A DNA stretch of 64,000 bases, from positions 186,001 to 250,000 of the forward strand of contig CAVTTK010000006.1 in assembly GCA_963737625.1 (NCBI GenBank), given 5' to 3'. Under the pieces are notes generated by a model. The model did no database searches. It worked only from the letters and a program-made list of their open reading frames with translations, and had not been told where the DNA came from. Positions 22,912 to 31,236 of this stretch are shown piece after piece; within the stretch, counting starts at the first letter, position 1; every line of letters begins with the position of its first letter. This DNA is from Bog-756 sp963737625 (lineage in GTDB: Bacteria; Actinomycetota; Acidimicrobiia; Acidimicrobiales; RAAP-2). Both the position numbers and the translations under genes were made by a program.

Positions 22912-24216
22912 ATGGCACCGATCCGCTGCACGCCGGACGAAGCCGCCGCCCTGATCCGGACCCGGGACACCATCGGATTCGGCCTGGGACCGGCCAATCC
23001 CGACGCCTTCTTCACGGCGCTCGGCCGCCGTGATGACTGGGAGGACCTCACCTTCGGAGGGGCCCTCCTGCTCGGCTACTACACGGTGCTCCTCCAGGCC
23101 GGCGTGTCCTACCGCAGCGGCTTCTTCGGGCCGGCCGAGCGGATGATGCTGGCCCAGGGGGCCAATGTCGAACTGGTGCCGGGTGGATTCCGGCAGTTCG
23201 CTCCCATCCTCCGGCGCTTCGCCCCGAGGGTGATGACGGCCCAGGCGACGCCACCGGGGCCGGACGGGACGGTCAACCTCTCGCTGCACCTGGGAGCCAC
23301 CCTGGAGGAGCTGCAGATGGCCGGGAACGATCCCGACCGCCTCCTGGTGGTGGAGGTCAATCCCAACCTGCCCCGGACGTGCTCCCTCGGTCCGGAGTTC
23401 ACCAATACCTTGGACCTCGACCTCATCGACGTCCTCGTCGAGGCGGACGGCACGCCCTTCGCCCTCCCGGCCACGCCGCCCGACGACATCGACCACGCCA
23501 TCGCCGAGCAGGCCCGAACCTACGTCGGGGACGGGGCCACCCTGCAGATCGGCATCGGCGCCGTCCCCAATATGGTGGCCTCCCTTCTGGCCCAGGGTCC
23601 CGGCGGCGGGTACGGGATCCACAGCGAGATGTTCACCGACGGACTGATGACGCTGCATCAGGCGGGCAAGGTGACCAACGACGCCAAGAGCGTGTTCAAC
23701 GGCGTGTCCATCACCACCTTCGCCCTCGGGTCGTCGGAGCTCTACGCCTGGTTGGACGGCAATGAGGCTGTGGCCTTCGTGCCCGTTCAGGTGGTCAACG
23801 ACCCCACGGTCATCGCCCGCAACCACTCCTTCGTCTCCATCAACGGGGCCCTCAGCGTCGACCTCTACGGCCAGGTCGTGGCCGACCACATCGACGGGCG
23901 GCAGATCTCGGGGGTGGGTGGCCACGAGGACTTCGTGGCCGGGGCCGAGATGCGGCTCGACGACCACTCACTCATCTGCCTCCGCTCCACCGCCGTGGCC
24001 AACGGCGTCACCCGCTCGCGGATCGTCCCGGTGCTTCCGGCCGGGTCGGTGGTCTCGACCCCGCGCCACCACACCGGCGTGGTGGTCACCGAGCACGGCC
24101 GGGCCGACCTGTCCGGCCTCACCGTGGGCGAGCGGGCCTCGGCGCTGGCCGAGATCGCCCACCCCGACTTCCGCGACGAACTCCGTCAGGCGGCGTCCAC
24201 CCTCGGGCGACGCTGA
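22912..24216 (+). CDS. acetyl-CoA hydrolase/transferase family protein
   Basis: A 434-residue class I CoA-transferase-like protein. The glutamate that forms the CoA thioester in this family lies in GIHSEMFTDG. Glycine-rich loops GIGAVPNMVASLL and ISGVGGHEDFV fit the acetyl-CoA hydrolase C-terminal domain. It should move CoA between acyl groups such as 4-hydroxybutyrate or acetate, or hydrolyse acyl-CoA; which one cannot be told. The ATG at 22912 has no Shine-Dalgarno; CACACT lies 6 bases before it, close to but not matching the leaderless TANNNT layout. The endonuclease/phosphatase-fold gene starts 3 bases after its stop. Confidence 0.85.
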   Translation: MAPIRCTPDEAAALIRTRDTIGFGLGPANPDAFFTALGRRDDWEDLTFGGALLLGYYTVLLQAGVSYRSGFFGPAERMMLAQGANVELVPGGFRQFAPILRRFAPRVMTAQATPPGPDGTVNLSLHLGATLEELQMAGNDPDRLLVVEVNPNLPRTCSLGPEFTNTLDLDLIDVLVEADGTPFALPATPPDDIDHAIAEQARTYVGDGATLQIGIGAVPNMVASLLAQGPGGGYGIHSEMFTDGLMTLHQAGKVTNDAKSVFNGVSITTFALGSSELYAWLDGNEAVAFVPVQVVNDPTVIARNHSFVSINGALSVDLYGQVVADHIDGRQISGVGGHEDFVAGAEMRLDDHSLICLRSTAVANGVTRSRIVPVLPAGSVVSTPRHHTGVVVTEHGRADLSGLTVGERASALAEIAHPDFRDELRQAASTLGRR

Positions 24217-24219
24217 CCC

Positions 24220-25035
24220 GTGGCCGCAGATCGCCAGCCGGCGTCGGTCACGCTGGCCACGTTCAACATCCACATGGGCGTCGACGGGTGGGGCCGGCCC
24301 CACGACATCGCCGGCCGGTGCCGGATCCTCGACGCCGACGTCTACGTCCTGCAGGAGAACTGGGCTCCCGACGACGGGAGCCCGAGCAACGCCGCCCACG
24401 TCGCCGAGGAGCTGGGCCTCCAGGTGGTGGCCGAGGTGGCCCTGTCCCACGGCCAGCTCCACTCCCCCCACCCGGCGGCCGACCACCGCTGGGGTCCGCC
24501 CCTCGTCCTCGCCCCCAAGACCCTCCGTCTCGACGGTGAGCGCTGGAACTCCTCCCGGCACCGCGCCGATCGCACCGTCGCCCGTGGCCAGTGGGGCATC
24601 GCCCTGCTGTCCCGGGTGCCGCTGCGGGACGTGGAGGTCATCCCCCTCGGCCAACTGCGCCGCGACGCCGCCCGCCGGGCCGTCATCCGGGCCGTGGTCG
24701 ACCTGGACGGGGGACCGCTCGTCATCCACGGGACCCACATGTCCCACATCACCCACGGGTCGCACGCCCAGTACCGGCTGCTGGGCACCAAGCTGCCCGA
24801 CCTCTCCACGGCGGCGGTGCTGGCCGGGGACATGAACCTGTGGGGTCCCCCGGTCAGCTCGTACGTGAAGGGCTGGCGCCGGGGCATCACCGGGCGCACC
24901 TGGCCGGCCCTTCGTCCCCACAGTCAGCTCGACCACATCATGGTCACCCCACCGGTCACCGTCGCCGACGCCCGCATCGGCGAGTTCGCCGGCTCCGACC
25001 ACCGACCCGTCGTGGCCACGCTGTCCGTGACCTGA
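24220..25035 (+). CDS. endonuclease/exonuclease/phosphatase (EEP) family protein
   Basis: A 271-residue metal-dependent phosphoesterase fold. The active-site blocks are in order: TFNIHMG, VLQENW (metal Glu), HGTHMSH, GDMNLWG, QLDHI and SDHRPV. This is a complete set for the EEP superfamily. The N-terminus starts at the fold and no signal peptide is seen. Substrate may be a nucleic acid, a phosphoinositide-like lipid or a sphingomyelin-like lipid; sequence alone does not decide. The GTG start at 24220 lies 3 bases after the CoA-transferase stop, so the two form an operon. Confidence 0.85.
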   Translation: MAADRQPASVTLATFNIHMGVDGWGRPHDIAGRCRILDADVYVLQENWAPDDGSPSNAAHVAEELGLQVVAEVALSHGQLHSPHPAADHRWGPPLVLAPKTLRLDGERWNSSRHRADRTVARGQWGIALLSRVPLRDVEVIPLGQLRRDAARRAVIRAVVDLDGGPLVIHGTHMSHITHGSHAQYRLLGTKLPDLSTAAVLAGDMNLWGPPVSSYVKGWRRGITGRTWPALRPHSQLDHIMVTPPVTVADARIGEFAGSDHRPVVATLSVT

Positions 25036-25122
25036 CCAACCGGGCCCGGGGGCCCGGTCCCGGGTCGATCGAACTCACCCGGAGGGCCCGCCGCGGGCCG
25101 GACAGAGCGGGTGGGTGGCCGG

Positions 25123-25128
25123 TAGCGT
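25123..25128 (+). promoter_or_regulatory. TANNNT -10 element, leaderless start of the dienelactone hydrolase gene
   Basis: TAGCGT lies 6 bases before the ATG at 25135 and there is no Shine-Dalgarno. Confidence 0.4.
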
Positions 25129-25134
25129 TCGGCC

Positions 25135-25923
25135 ATGAGCGATCCCCTGAGTGACTTCGACCGGTCCACCTTCTCCCACGCCGGCGAGACCAGGACCGTC
25201 TACCGGGCCGGAACGGGACCGGCCGTCGTCGTGATGAGCGAGATCCCCGGCATCACCCCCGACGTGGCCGGGTTCGCCGGCCGGATCGCCGCCGCCGGGC
25301 TCACCGCGGTGATGCCCCATCTCTTCGGGGAGGACGGCCGGGCCCCCTCACCCGGCTACATCGGCTCGTCGATCACCCGGGCTTGCCTCGCCAAGGAGTT
25401 CACCGTCCTGGCCCGGGGCCGGACCAGTCCGGTGATCGCCTGGCTGCGGGCGTTGGCCGCCGACGCCCACGGGGACTGTGGTGGACCGGGGGTGGGGGCG
25501 GTGGGGATGTGCTTCACCGGGGGCTTCGCCCTCGGGATGATGGTCGACGACGTGGTGGTGGCCCCCGTGCTCAGCCAACCGTCGCTTCCCTTTCCGGTCA
25601 GCAGGGGCCACCGCTACGACCTCGGGCTGTCGCCGGGGGACGTCCGTCGCGTGGAGGAGCGGGCCGCAGCCGGATGCCAGGTCCTCGGGCTCCGCTTCAC
25701 CGGCGACAAGGCCAGCCCGCCCGAGCGGTTCGAGCATCTGCGTGAGCTCCTGGGGGATGCCTTCATCGGTGTGGAGCTCGACTCCTCACCGGGCAATCCC
25801 CACGGTCACAAGAGGGCGGCCCACTCGGTGCTCACCGGGGACCTCGACGACCGCCCCGGCACGCCGACCCGCCACGCCCTGGACCAGGTCCTGGCCTTCT
25901 TCACCGAGCGCCTCCTGGCGTGA
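25135..25923 (+). CDS. dienelactone hydrolase family protein
   Basis: A 262-residue alpha/beta hydrolase of the dienelactone hydrolase type. The nucleophile elbow GMCFTGG carries Cys rather than Ser, as in the family. SEIPGITPDVAGFAGRIAA is the conserved N-terminal helix region and GNPHGHKRAAHSVL contains the candidate catalytic His. The fold cleaves lactones or activated esters in aromatic catabolism, but this group has many members of unknown role. The start shows leaderless promoter spacing. It overlaps the next hydrolase by four bases (GTGA), forming a two-hydrolase unit. Confidence 0.88.
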   Translation: MSDPLSDFDRSTFSHAGETRTVYRAGTGPAVVVMSEIPGITPDVAGFAGRIAAAGLTAVMPHLFGEDGRAPSPGYIGSSITRACLAKEFTVLARGRTSPVIAWLRALAADAHGDCGGPGVGAVGMCFTGGFALGMMVDDVVVAPVLSQPSLPFPVSRGHRYDLGLSPGDVRRVEERAAAGCQVLGLRFTGDKASPPERFEHLRELLGDAFIGVELDSSPGNPHGHKRAAHSVLTGDLDDRPGTPTRHALDQVLAFFTERLLA

Positions 25924-26819
25924 AGGGCGCGGGTCGGGCCTGGCAGGACCGCGGCGAGGTCCGGACCCTGTGCGGGTGGGACATCTTCACGGTGGACATT
26001 CCGGCCTCCGGGGCCGACACGCGGCCCCCGCTGCTGGTCCTCCACGGCTTCCCCACCTCCTCGTTCGACTTCCACCGGGTGGTCGACCGGTTGGCCGGGC
26101 ACCGGCGGGTCCTGGCCTTCGACATGCTGGGCTACGGCCTCTCGGACAAGCCCGACCGGGAGTATCCCATGGGCGTCCAGGCCGATGTGGCCATGGCCTT
26201 CCTGGCCGCGCTGGGTGTCGACCGGCTCGGGCTTCTGACCCACGACGTGGGGGATACCGTCGGGGGCGAGCTGCTGGCCCGCAACCTCGACGGGGAGTGG
26301 GACGTCACCGTCACCGACCGGACCCTCACCAACGGGAGCATCTACGTGGAGCTGGCGCAGCTCAGCGATGGTCAGCGCCTGCTCCTGGACCTCCCCGACC
26401 GGCGCCTGCCCGACGCCACCCCTCTCGACCGGGACTCGGTGATGGCCGGCGTGGCGGCCACGTTCAGCCCGGAGAGTGCCGTCGATGGCGACGAGTTGGA
26501 CGCCCAGTGGTCCATGATCGCCCACCGGGACGGCCAGCAGCTCCTACCCCGGCTCATCCGCTACATCGAGGAGCGCCGCCGCCGCCAGTCCCGGTTCACC
26601 GGGGCCATCGAGCGGCATCCCACACCCATGACCGTGGTGTGGGGCCTCGACGACCCCATCGCCGTACCGGCCATGGTCGACCGGTTGGTCGGGGTCAGAC
26701 CCGACTGCGTCGTCAGGCTGCTCGACGGGGTGGGGCACTATCCGATGGTCGAAGCGCCCGACCGCTTCGTCGAGGCGCTGGAGGGCGGAGCGGGGCCCGG
26801 TGATGGCCCGGCCGCCTGA
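25920..26819 (+). CDS. alpha/beta hydrolase with Asp nucleophile (haloalkane dehalogenase/epoxide hydrolase type)
   Basis: A 299-residue alpha/beta hydrolase. The oxyanion segment is LVLHGFPTSSFDF. The nucleophile elbow reads LLTHDVGDTVG, with Asp at the position of the catalytic residue, as in haloalkane dehalogenases and epoxide hydrolases (HDWG-type). The acid is likely in WGLDDPIAV and the His in GVGHYPMVEAP. The Trp that normally follows the Asp and helps bind halide is Val, which argues against a true dehalogenase. The GTG at 25920 overlaps the upstream stop. The substrate is unknown. Confidence 0.82.
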   Translation: MKGAGRAWQDRGEVRTLCGWDIFTVDIPASGADTRPPLLVLHGFPTSSFDFHRVVDRLAGHRRVLAFDMLGYGLSDKPDREYPMGVQADVAMAFLAALGVDRLGLLTHDVGDTVGGELLARNLDGEWDVTVTDRTLTNGSIYVELAQLSDGQRLLLDLPDRRLPDATPLDRDSVMAGVAATFSPESAVDGDELDAQWSMIAHRDGQQLLPRLIRYIEERRRRQSRFTGAIERHPTPMTVVWGLDDPIAVPAMVDRLVGVRPDCVVRLLDGVGHYPMVEAPDRFVEALEGGAGPGDGPAA

Positions 26820-26842
26820 GGCGGGCTGGGGAATGGGGCCGG

Positions 26843-27646
26843 TCACGCCGTCGCCAGTACCTCCCCGTGGAGCGCCACGAACCAGCCGTCCGGCGAGTCG
26901 GCCCACCGCCGCCAGGCCGCGGCGAAGGACTCCAGGTCCCGGGGCGAAGCGATCCCGTGGTCCAGGAGCTGCTCGGCCATGTCCGACCGGGTGAAGCGCT
27001 CGGCCCACAGCCCGCCCCACCAGGACCGGTCCTCGGGCGTGGCGAAGCACCAGGTGGAGGCCGAGGGCACGATGGAGGTGAACCCGGCGGCACGGGCCCA
27101 GGCCAGCAGGCGGCGGCCGGCGTCCCAGTGGGCCCCGTTGCGCCGGGTCAGCTCGCCGTAGGCGGCGATGGCCCGGTCGAGATCGGGGTCGTCGGGGAAG
27201 TGGCGGAAGCCGGGGTAGTCACCGTCGCGTGCGGCCACGGTGCCGCCCGGACGGCAGACGCGGCGCATCTCGACCAGGGCGGCCACCGGGTCGCCGACGT
27301 GTTGGAGTACCTGGTGGGCGTGGACCACGTCGAAGGTGTCGGCGTCGAAACGGAGGTCGAAGACGCTGCCGACCTCGAAGGACAGGTTGGTCACCCCGGT
27401 CCCACGGGCAGCTGATCCCGCCTCGAGCAGCACGTCGCCGGACGCGTCGACCCCGATCACCGGCCCCGGCGCCACCCGGGCGGCCAGATCTGCCGTGATG
27501 GTCCCCGGGCCGCAGCCCACATCGAGCAGCGACAAGCCGGGCCGGAGGCGGTCCACCAGGTAGGCGGCGGAGTTCTCCGCTGTCCGCCACCGGTGGGAGC
27601 GGAGCACGCTGTCGTGATGGCCGTGGGTGTAGGGAACGTCGGTCAT
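26843..27646 (-). CDS. class I SAM-dependent methyltransferase
   Basis: A 267-residue methyltransferase. Motif I is LLDVGCGPGTITADLA, the acidic end of strand 2 is GVDASGDVL, motif II/III is FDVVHAHQVLQHV and the post-motif is RRVCRPGGTVAARDGDY. It resembles UbiE/COQ5-like small-molecule methyltransferases. A C-terminal helical part (RFTRSDMAEQLLDHG) probably binds the acceptor. CTGGAGGC lies right before the ATG at 27646. It is divergent from a LysR gene with 71 bases between, the classical arrangement for a LysR target. Acceptor unknown. Confidence 0.88.
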   Translation of the reverse strand: MTDVPYTHGHHDSVLRSHRWRTAENSAAYLVDRLRPGLSLLDVGCGPGTITADLAARVAPGPVIGVDASGDVLLEAGSAARGTGVTNLSFEVGSVFDLRFDADTFDVVHAHQVLQHVGDPVAALVEMRRVCRPGGTVAARDGDYPGFRHFPDDPDLDRAIAAYGELTRRNGAHWDAGRRLLAWARAAGFTSIVPSASTWCFATPEDRSWWGGLWAERFTRSDMAEQLLDHGIASPRDLESFAAAWRRWADSPDGWFVALHGEVLATA

Positions 27647-27705
27647 GCCTCCAGCATGCGCCGCCTTCCAGACATTGGCAAAGCATCATTCCTTACTCCT
27701 GGCTA

Positions 27706-27711
27706 TAAGCT
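27706..27711 (+). promoter_or_regulatory. TANNNT -10 element, leaderless start of the LysR gene
   Basis: TAAGCT lies 6 bases before the ATG at 27718, in an AT-rich stretch (27672-27717) between the divergent methyltransferase and LysR genes. The LysR binding site should be in the same stretch. Confidence 0.45.
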
Positions 27712-27717
27712 ATCCGA

Positions 27718-28611
27718 ATGGCATCATCGGAATGGCTCCGCACCTTCATGGCCATCTACCGGTCCGGATCGGTGAGCGCCGGGGCCGAGCGCCGCAGCCT
27801 CTCCCAGCCGGCGGCCAGCCAGCAACTGGCCGCCCTCGAGCGCCAGGTCGGACTGCCCCTGTTCACCCGGACGCCCCGCGGCGTGGAACCGACCAGGCGG
27901 GGCCGTGAGCTGCACGCCCAGGTGGCCGGCCCCCTCGATGAGCTCGAGCCGGTGCTGGTGGGTCTGGACGGCGGGCCGATGGCACCCGAGCACCTCGTCC
28001 TCCGGCTGGGTTCGTCGGCCGAGTTCTTCTCGGCCAGCGTGGTGCCGCGGCTCGACCCCGACGGCCCCGCCGTGGTGGCCCGGTTCGGGTCGGACGACGA
28101 GAACCTGGCCCTCTTGGAGCACGGGGAGCTGGACCTGGCCGTGACCAGTACCTCCCCGGGCCGGCGGTGGCTGTCGACCGAGCCCATCGGCATGAAGCAC
28201 TTCGTGCTGGTGGGAGGGCCCGGGTCGGCACCGTCGACGCCGCTGGACTCCCTGGAGGCGCTGGGCACATGGCTGACGGGGAGACCGTGGGTGGCCTACA
28301 GCGCCGAACTGCCCATGACCCGGCGGTTCTGGCTCACCGCACTCGGGCGGCCGTTCGCCGGCGATCTGCGCCTGGTGGCCCCCGACCTTCGGGCGGTGGC
28401 GGCCGCCGTCGAGCGGGGCCTGGGCTGCAGCCTGCTCCCCGACTTCGCCTGTGCCGAGGGCCTGGGGCGGGGCACCATGGTCGAGCTCCACCCGGTGGCG
28501 GCCGTGGCCTCCTCGGAGCCCTGGTTCGCCTGCATCCGCAGCGCCGACCTGGGCCGGATACCCCTCCGCCGGTTCGTCACCGGCCTGGCCGGGTCGGGCC
28601 TCAAGGGGTGA
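27718..28611 (+). CDS. LysR-family transcriptional regulator
   Basis: A 297-residue LysR regulator. The winged helix-turn-helix occupies residues 1-60 (FMAIYRSGSVSAGAERR, then SQPAASQQLAALERQVG, then LFTRTPRGVEPT). The rest is the two-lobed periplasmic-binding-like effector domain, which is shorter and more GC-biased than usual. It is divergent from the methyltransferase, its most likely target. The last 11 bases overlap the convergent NUDIX gene. No effector can be named. Confidence 0.88.
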   Translation: MASSEWLRTFMAIYRSGSVSAGAERRSLSQPAASQQLAALERQVGLPLFTRTPRGVEPTRRGRELHAQVAGPLDELEPVLVGLDGGPMAPEHLVLRLGSSAEFFSASVVPRLDPDGPAVVARFGSDDENLALLEHGELDLAVTSTSPGRRWLSTEPIGMKHFVLVGGPGSAPSTPLDSLEALGTWLTGRPWVAYSAELPMTRRFWLTALGRPFAGDLRLVAPDLRAVAAAVERGLGCSLLPDFACAEGLGRGTMVELHPVAAVASSEPWFACIRSADLGRIPLRRFVTGLAGSGLKG

Positions 28612-29122
28612 CAGCCTCCAGCGGCCGTCCGTCCTCGAGATAGACGGTGGCCCCCGGGTGGCCCAGGGCCTGGCCCACCCGGCGACCGACCGGGCCGCTC
28701 AGCAGGTGCGCCGCCTCGTCGGGCGTGACCCACCGGCACTCGCTGATCTCCTCGACCTGCAACACGATCCCGCTCTCGCCGTCGGGGCCGATCGAGCCAC
28801 AGTCGAACAGGAAGCGGAGGCCTCCGGGCCGGCGGGGGCGCGGGCGGAGGAAGTCCACACAGGCCAGGCGGCCGGTGTCGACCACGAGGCCGGTCTCCTC
28901 CAGCACCTCACGGCGACAGCCCTCCCACGGAGTCTCGCCGTCCTCTTCGAGTTGGCCTCCGGGGATGGTCCAGCCCGACTTGTAGGTCGGCTTGAGGATC
29001 AGCAGGGCCCCGGCGCCGTTGCGGATCAGGGCCCCGGCTGATGCCGGAATGCGGGGGAGCACGAAGTCGGACACCGGTACATCATCACCGAAAACCGCCC
29101 GTTCCGGACCCTCCCGCTTCAC
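28601..29122 (-). CDS. NUDIX hydrolase
   Basis: A 173-residue NUDIX protein that hydrolyses a nucleoside diphosphate linked to another moiety. The full NUDIX box runs from GGQLEEDGETPW to RREVLEETGL, with the Mg-binding REVLEE. The IPASAGALIRN and WTIPGG segments before it are standard. The GTG at 29122 is the longest start; an internal GTG before SDFVLPR is also possible, and no ribosome-binding site decides. It lies between dnaB and a convergent LysR gene. Substrate unknown. Confidence 0.85.
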   Translation of the reverse strand: MKREGPERAVFGDDVPVSDFVLPRIPASAGALIRNGAGALLILKPTYKSGWTIPGGQLEEDGETPWEGCRREVLEETGLVVDTGRLACVDFLRPRPRRPGGLRFLFDCGSIGPDGESGIVLQVEEISECRWVTPDEAAHLLSGPVGRRVGQALGHPGATVYLEDGRPLEAVTP

Positions 29123-29161
29123 CGTCGGGTGCAGCGGACAGCGGGGCCGGGCACTCCGTGA

Positions 29162-30541
29162 CTACGGCCGGGCCATGTTGTCGAAGCGGGTGTGATGGCC
29201 GATGAAGGCCAGGCGCTCCACACCGGTCGGGCCGTTGCGGTGCTTGGCCACATGGATCTCCGCCACGCCCTGGCTCTCCACGGCCTCGGGGTTGTAGATC
29301 TCGTCCCGGTAGATGAACATCACCACGTCGGCGTCCTGCTCGATGGAGCCCGACTCGCGCAGGTCGGCCAGCATGGGCCGCTTGTCCTGGCGTTGCTCGA
29401 GTCCGCGTGACAGCTGGGAGAGGGCCACCACCGGCACTTCGAGCTCCCGGGCCAGGATCTTCAGTCCCCGGCTGATCTCGGACACCTCCACCTGCCGGTT
29501 CTCCGCCCCGTGGCGTCCGGTCATCAACTGCAGGTAGTCCACCACCACCAGGCCGAGACCCTCCCGGCTCTTGAGCCGCCGGGCCCGGGCCCGGATGTCC
29601 ATCACCGTCAGGTTGGGGTTGTCGTCGATGAAGATGGGGGCCTCGCTCATCCGGCTGATGGCGTTGCCCACCTTGGACCAGTCGCCCTCCCGCAGCTTCC
29701 CCGTGCGCATGCGGTTGGCATCGACCCGGGCCTCGGAGCCCAACAGGCGCTGGGTCAACTCCATGTGGCTCATCTCCAGGGAGAAGAGCAGGGTCGGCAC
29801 ATTGAGCTTGATGCCGGCGTGGGCCACCATCCCGAGGGCGAAGGCGGTCTTCCCCATGGAGGGACGGGCCCCGACCACGACGAGGTTGGACGGCTGGAGC
29901 CCGGCCAGGAGCTGGTCGAGATCGGAGTACCCGGTGGCCAGACCGGTGATGGCATCGCCCTGGTCGTAGAGGCGCTGAAGATGGTCGAGGCCGTCACCGA
30001 GCAGATCGCGCAGCGGGGTCATGGAGTCGACCACCCGGCGCTGGGCCACGTCGAAGACCAGGCTCTCCGCCCGGTCGAGCACGTCCGAGACGTCCTCGGG
30101 CACGCTGTAGCCGAGCTCGGTGATCTCGCCCGCCACCCCCACCAGGCGCCGCAGCAGCGCGTGCTCCTCGATGATCCGGGCGTAGTAGTCGGCATTGCCG
30201 ATGGAGGGAGTGTTGGCCTGCAGGGAGACGAACACCGAGGGGTCGCCGATGGTCTCGAGGAGGCCGCGGCGGCGGAGCTCCTCGGTGACGGTCACCCAGT
30301 CGGCCGGCTCGCCCTGACTGAACAGCGAGGTGATGGCCAGAAAGATGTGTCCGTGGGACGACTTGTAGAAGTCGTCCGGCTTGCAGATCTCCATGGCCGA
30401 GGCGATGGCGTCCCGGGACAGGAGCATGGCTCCGAGCAGTGACTCCTCGGCCTCGAGGTTGTGGGGCGGGATCCGGCCGGCCGGCATGCCGGCGGAGGAC
30501 GGAAGCCGTCGGGGTCGCGTGTCGTCAAAGGCTTGAACCAT
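29162..30541 (-). CDS. dnaB: replicative DNA helicase DnaB
   Basis: A 459-residue hexameric 5'-3' helicase of the replication fork. The N-terminal DnaB domain (about 25-130) starts IPPHNLEAEESLLGAML. The RecA-like ATPase has Walker A GARPSMGKT at 224-232, Walker B LVVVDYLQLM and the arginine-finger region near KHRNGPTG. No intein interrupts it, unlike in several mycobacteria. Start at ATG 30541. The rpsF-ssb-rpsR-rplI block lies just upstream on the same strand, the usual actinobacterial order, but 247 non-coding bases separate rplI from dnaB, so dnaB probably has its own promoter. Confidence 0.97.
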   Translation of the reverse strand: MVQAFDDTRPRRLPSSAGMPAGRIPPHNLEAEESLLGAMLLSRDAIASAMEICKPDDFYKSSHGHIFLAITSLFSQGEPADWVTVTEELRRRGLLETIGDPSVFVSLQANTPSIGNADYYARIIEEHALLRRLVGVAGEITELGYSVPEDVSDVLDRAESLVFDVAQRRVVDSMTPLRDLLGDGLDHLQRLYDQGDAITGLATGYSDLDQLLAGLQPSNLVVVGARPSMGKTAFALGMVAHAGIKLNVPTLLFSLEMSHMELTQRLLGSEARVDANRMRTGKLREGDWSKVGNAISRMSEAPIFIDDNPNLTVMDIRARARRLKSREGLGLVVVDYLQLMTGRHGAENRQVEVSEISRGLKILARELEVPVVALSQLSRGLEQRQDKRPMLADLRESGSIEQDADVVMFIYRDEIYNPEAVESQGVAEIHVAKHRNGPTGVERLAFIGHHTRFDNMARP

Positions 30542-30613
30542 TGTTCCTCAACCCTGTCCGAGTTGCCCTGTGGAGCGTAAGGCCCTCATCCTGGGGAAAT
30601 AGGGGCCGGCAGG

Positions 30614-30633
30614 TGTGGACGATGCGTGGACAA
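30614..30633. promoter_or_regulatory. two near-consensus DnaA boxes upstream of dnaB
   Basis: TGTGGACGA (30614-30622) and CGTGGACAA (30625-30633) each match TGTGGACAA, the complement of a DnaA box, in 8 of 9 positions and lie 11 bases apart. They sit about 75-90 bases upstream of the dnaB start in the gap 30542-30788, where I see no gene. A DnaA-controlled dnaB promoter is an inference. Confidence 0.3.
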
Positions 30634-30788
30634 GCGGCCGTCGGTTGCGGACAGAACTGGGCATGACGCCATCATCCCCGTGGGGTGTGACACGGCGGTG
30701 GATCCCGGAACACCGTGACGGGTCGCGCCTCGCCGGGAACCGTCCACCCGGTGGTGGTTCGGCCGACGGTCCGACGGCGCCGCGCTGC

Positions 30789-31235
30789 TCAGCTTTCGGC
30801 GACGACGTCCACGGTCAGCTCGAACACCACGCCGCCGAGCAGCTCGACACGGACATTGTGCTCCCCCACCGTCTTGATGGGCTCGTCGAGCACCAGGTCC
30901 TTGCGATCGACCACGGCGCCGGTCTGCTCCTCGACCTTCCGCACGATGTCGGCGGCCGTCACCGAGCCGAACAGTCGGTCGCCGGCGGCTCGGGCCTGCA
31001 GGGTGATGGAGTTGCCCACGAGTGTCCGGGCCACGGTCTCGGAGGACTCGCGGTCACGGGCGTCGCGGAGGTCCCGCGACCTTCGCATGGCCGCGGCCTG
31101 GGACTCGATCCCCGGTGAGGCGGCGATGGCCTTGCCCGCCGGGAGCAGATGATTGCGGGCGAAACCCCCGGAGACATCGATGATGTCCCCGCGCTTGCCC
31201 ACCCCGTCGATGTCGCTGCGGAGGAGGACCTTCAT
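30789..31235 (-). CDS. rplI: 50S ribosomal protein L9
   Basis: A 148-residue L9. The N-terminal rRNA-binding domain MKVLLRSDIDGVGKRGDII, with the conserved GGFARNHLLPAGKA, is followed by the long connecting helix and the C-terminal domain (LFGSVTAADI, EPIKTVGEHNVRVELL). Normal length. It starts one base after the rpsR stop and is the last gene of rpsF-ssb-rpsR-rplI. Confidence 0.97.
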   Translation of the reverse strand: MKVLLRSDIDGVGKRGDIIDVSGGFARNHLLPAGKAIAASPGIESQAAAMRRSRDLRDARDRESSETVARTLVGNSITLQARAAGDRLFGSVTAADIVRKVEEQTGAVVDRKDLVLDEPIKTVGEHNVRVELLGGVVFELTVDVVAES

Positions 31236-31236
31236 C

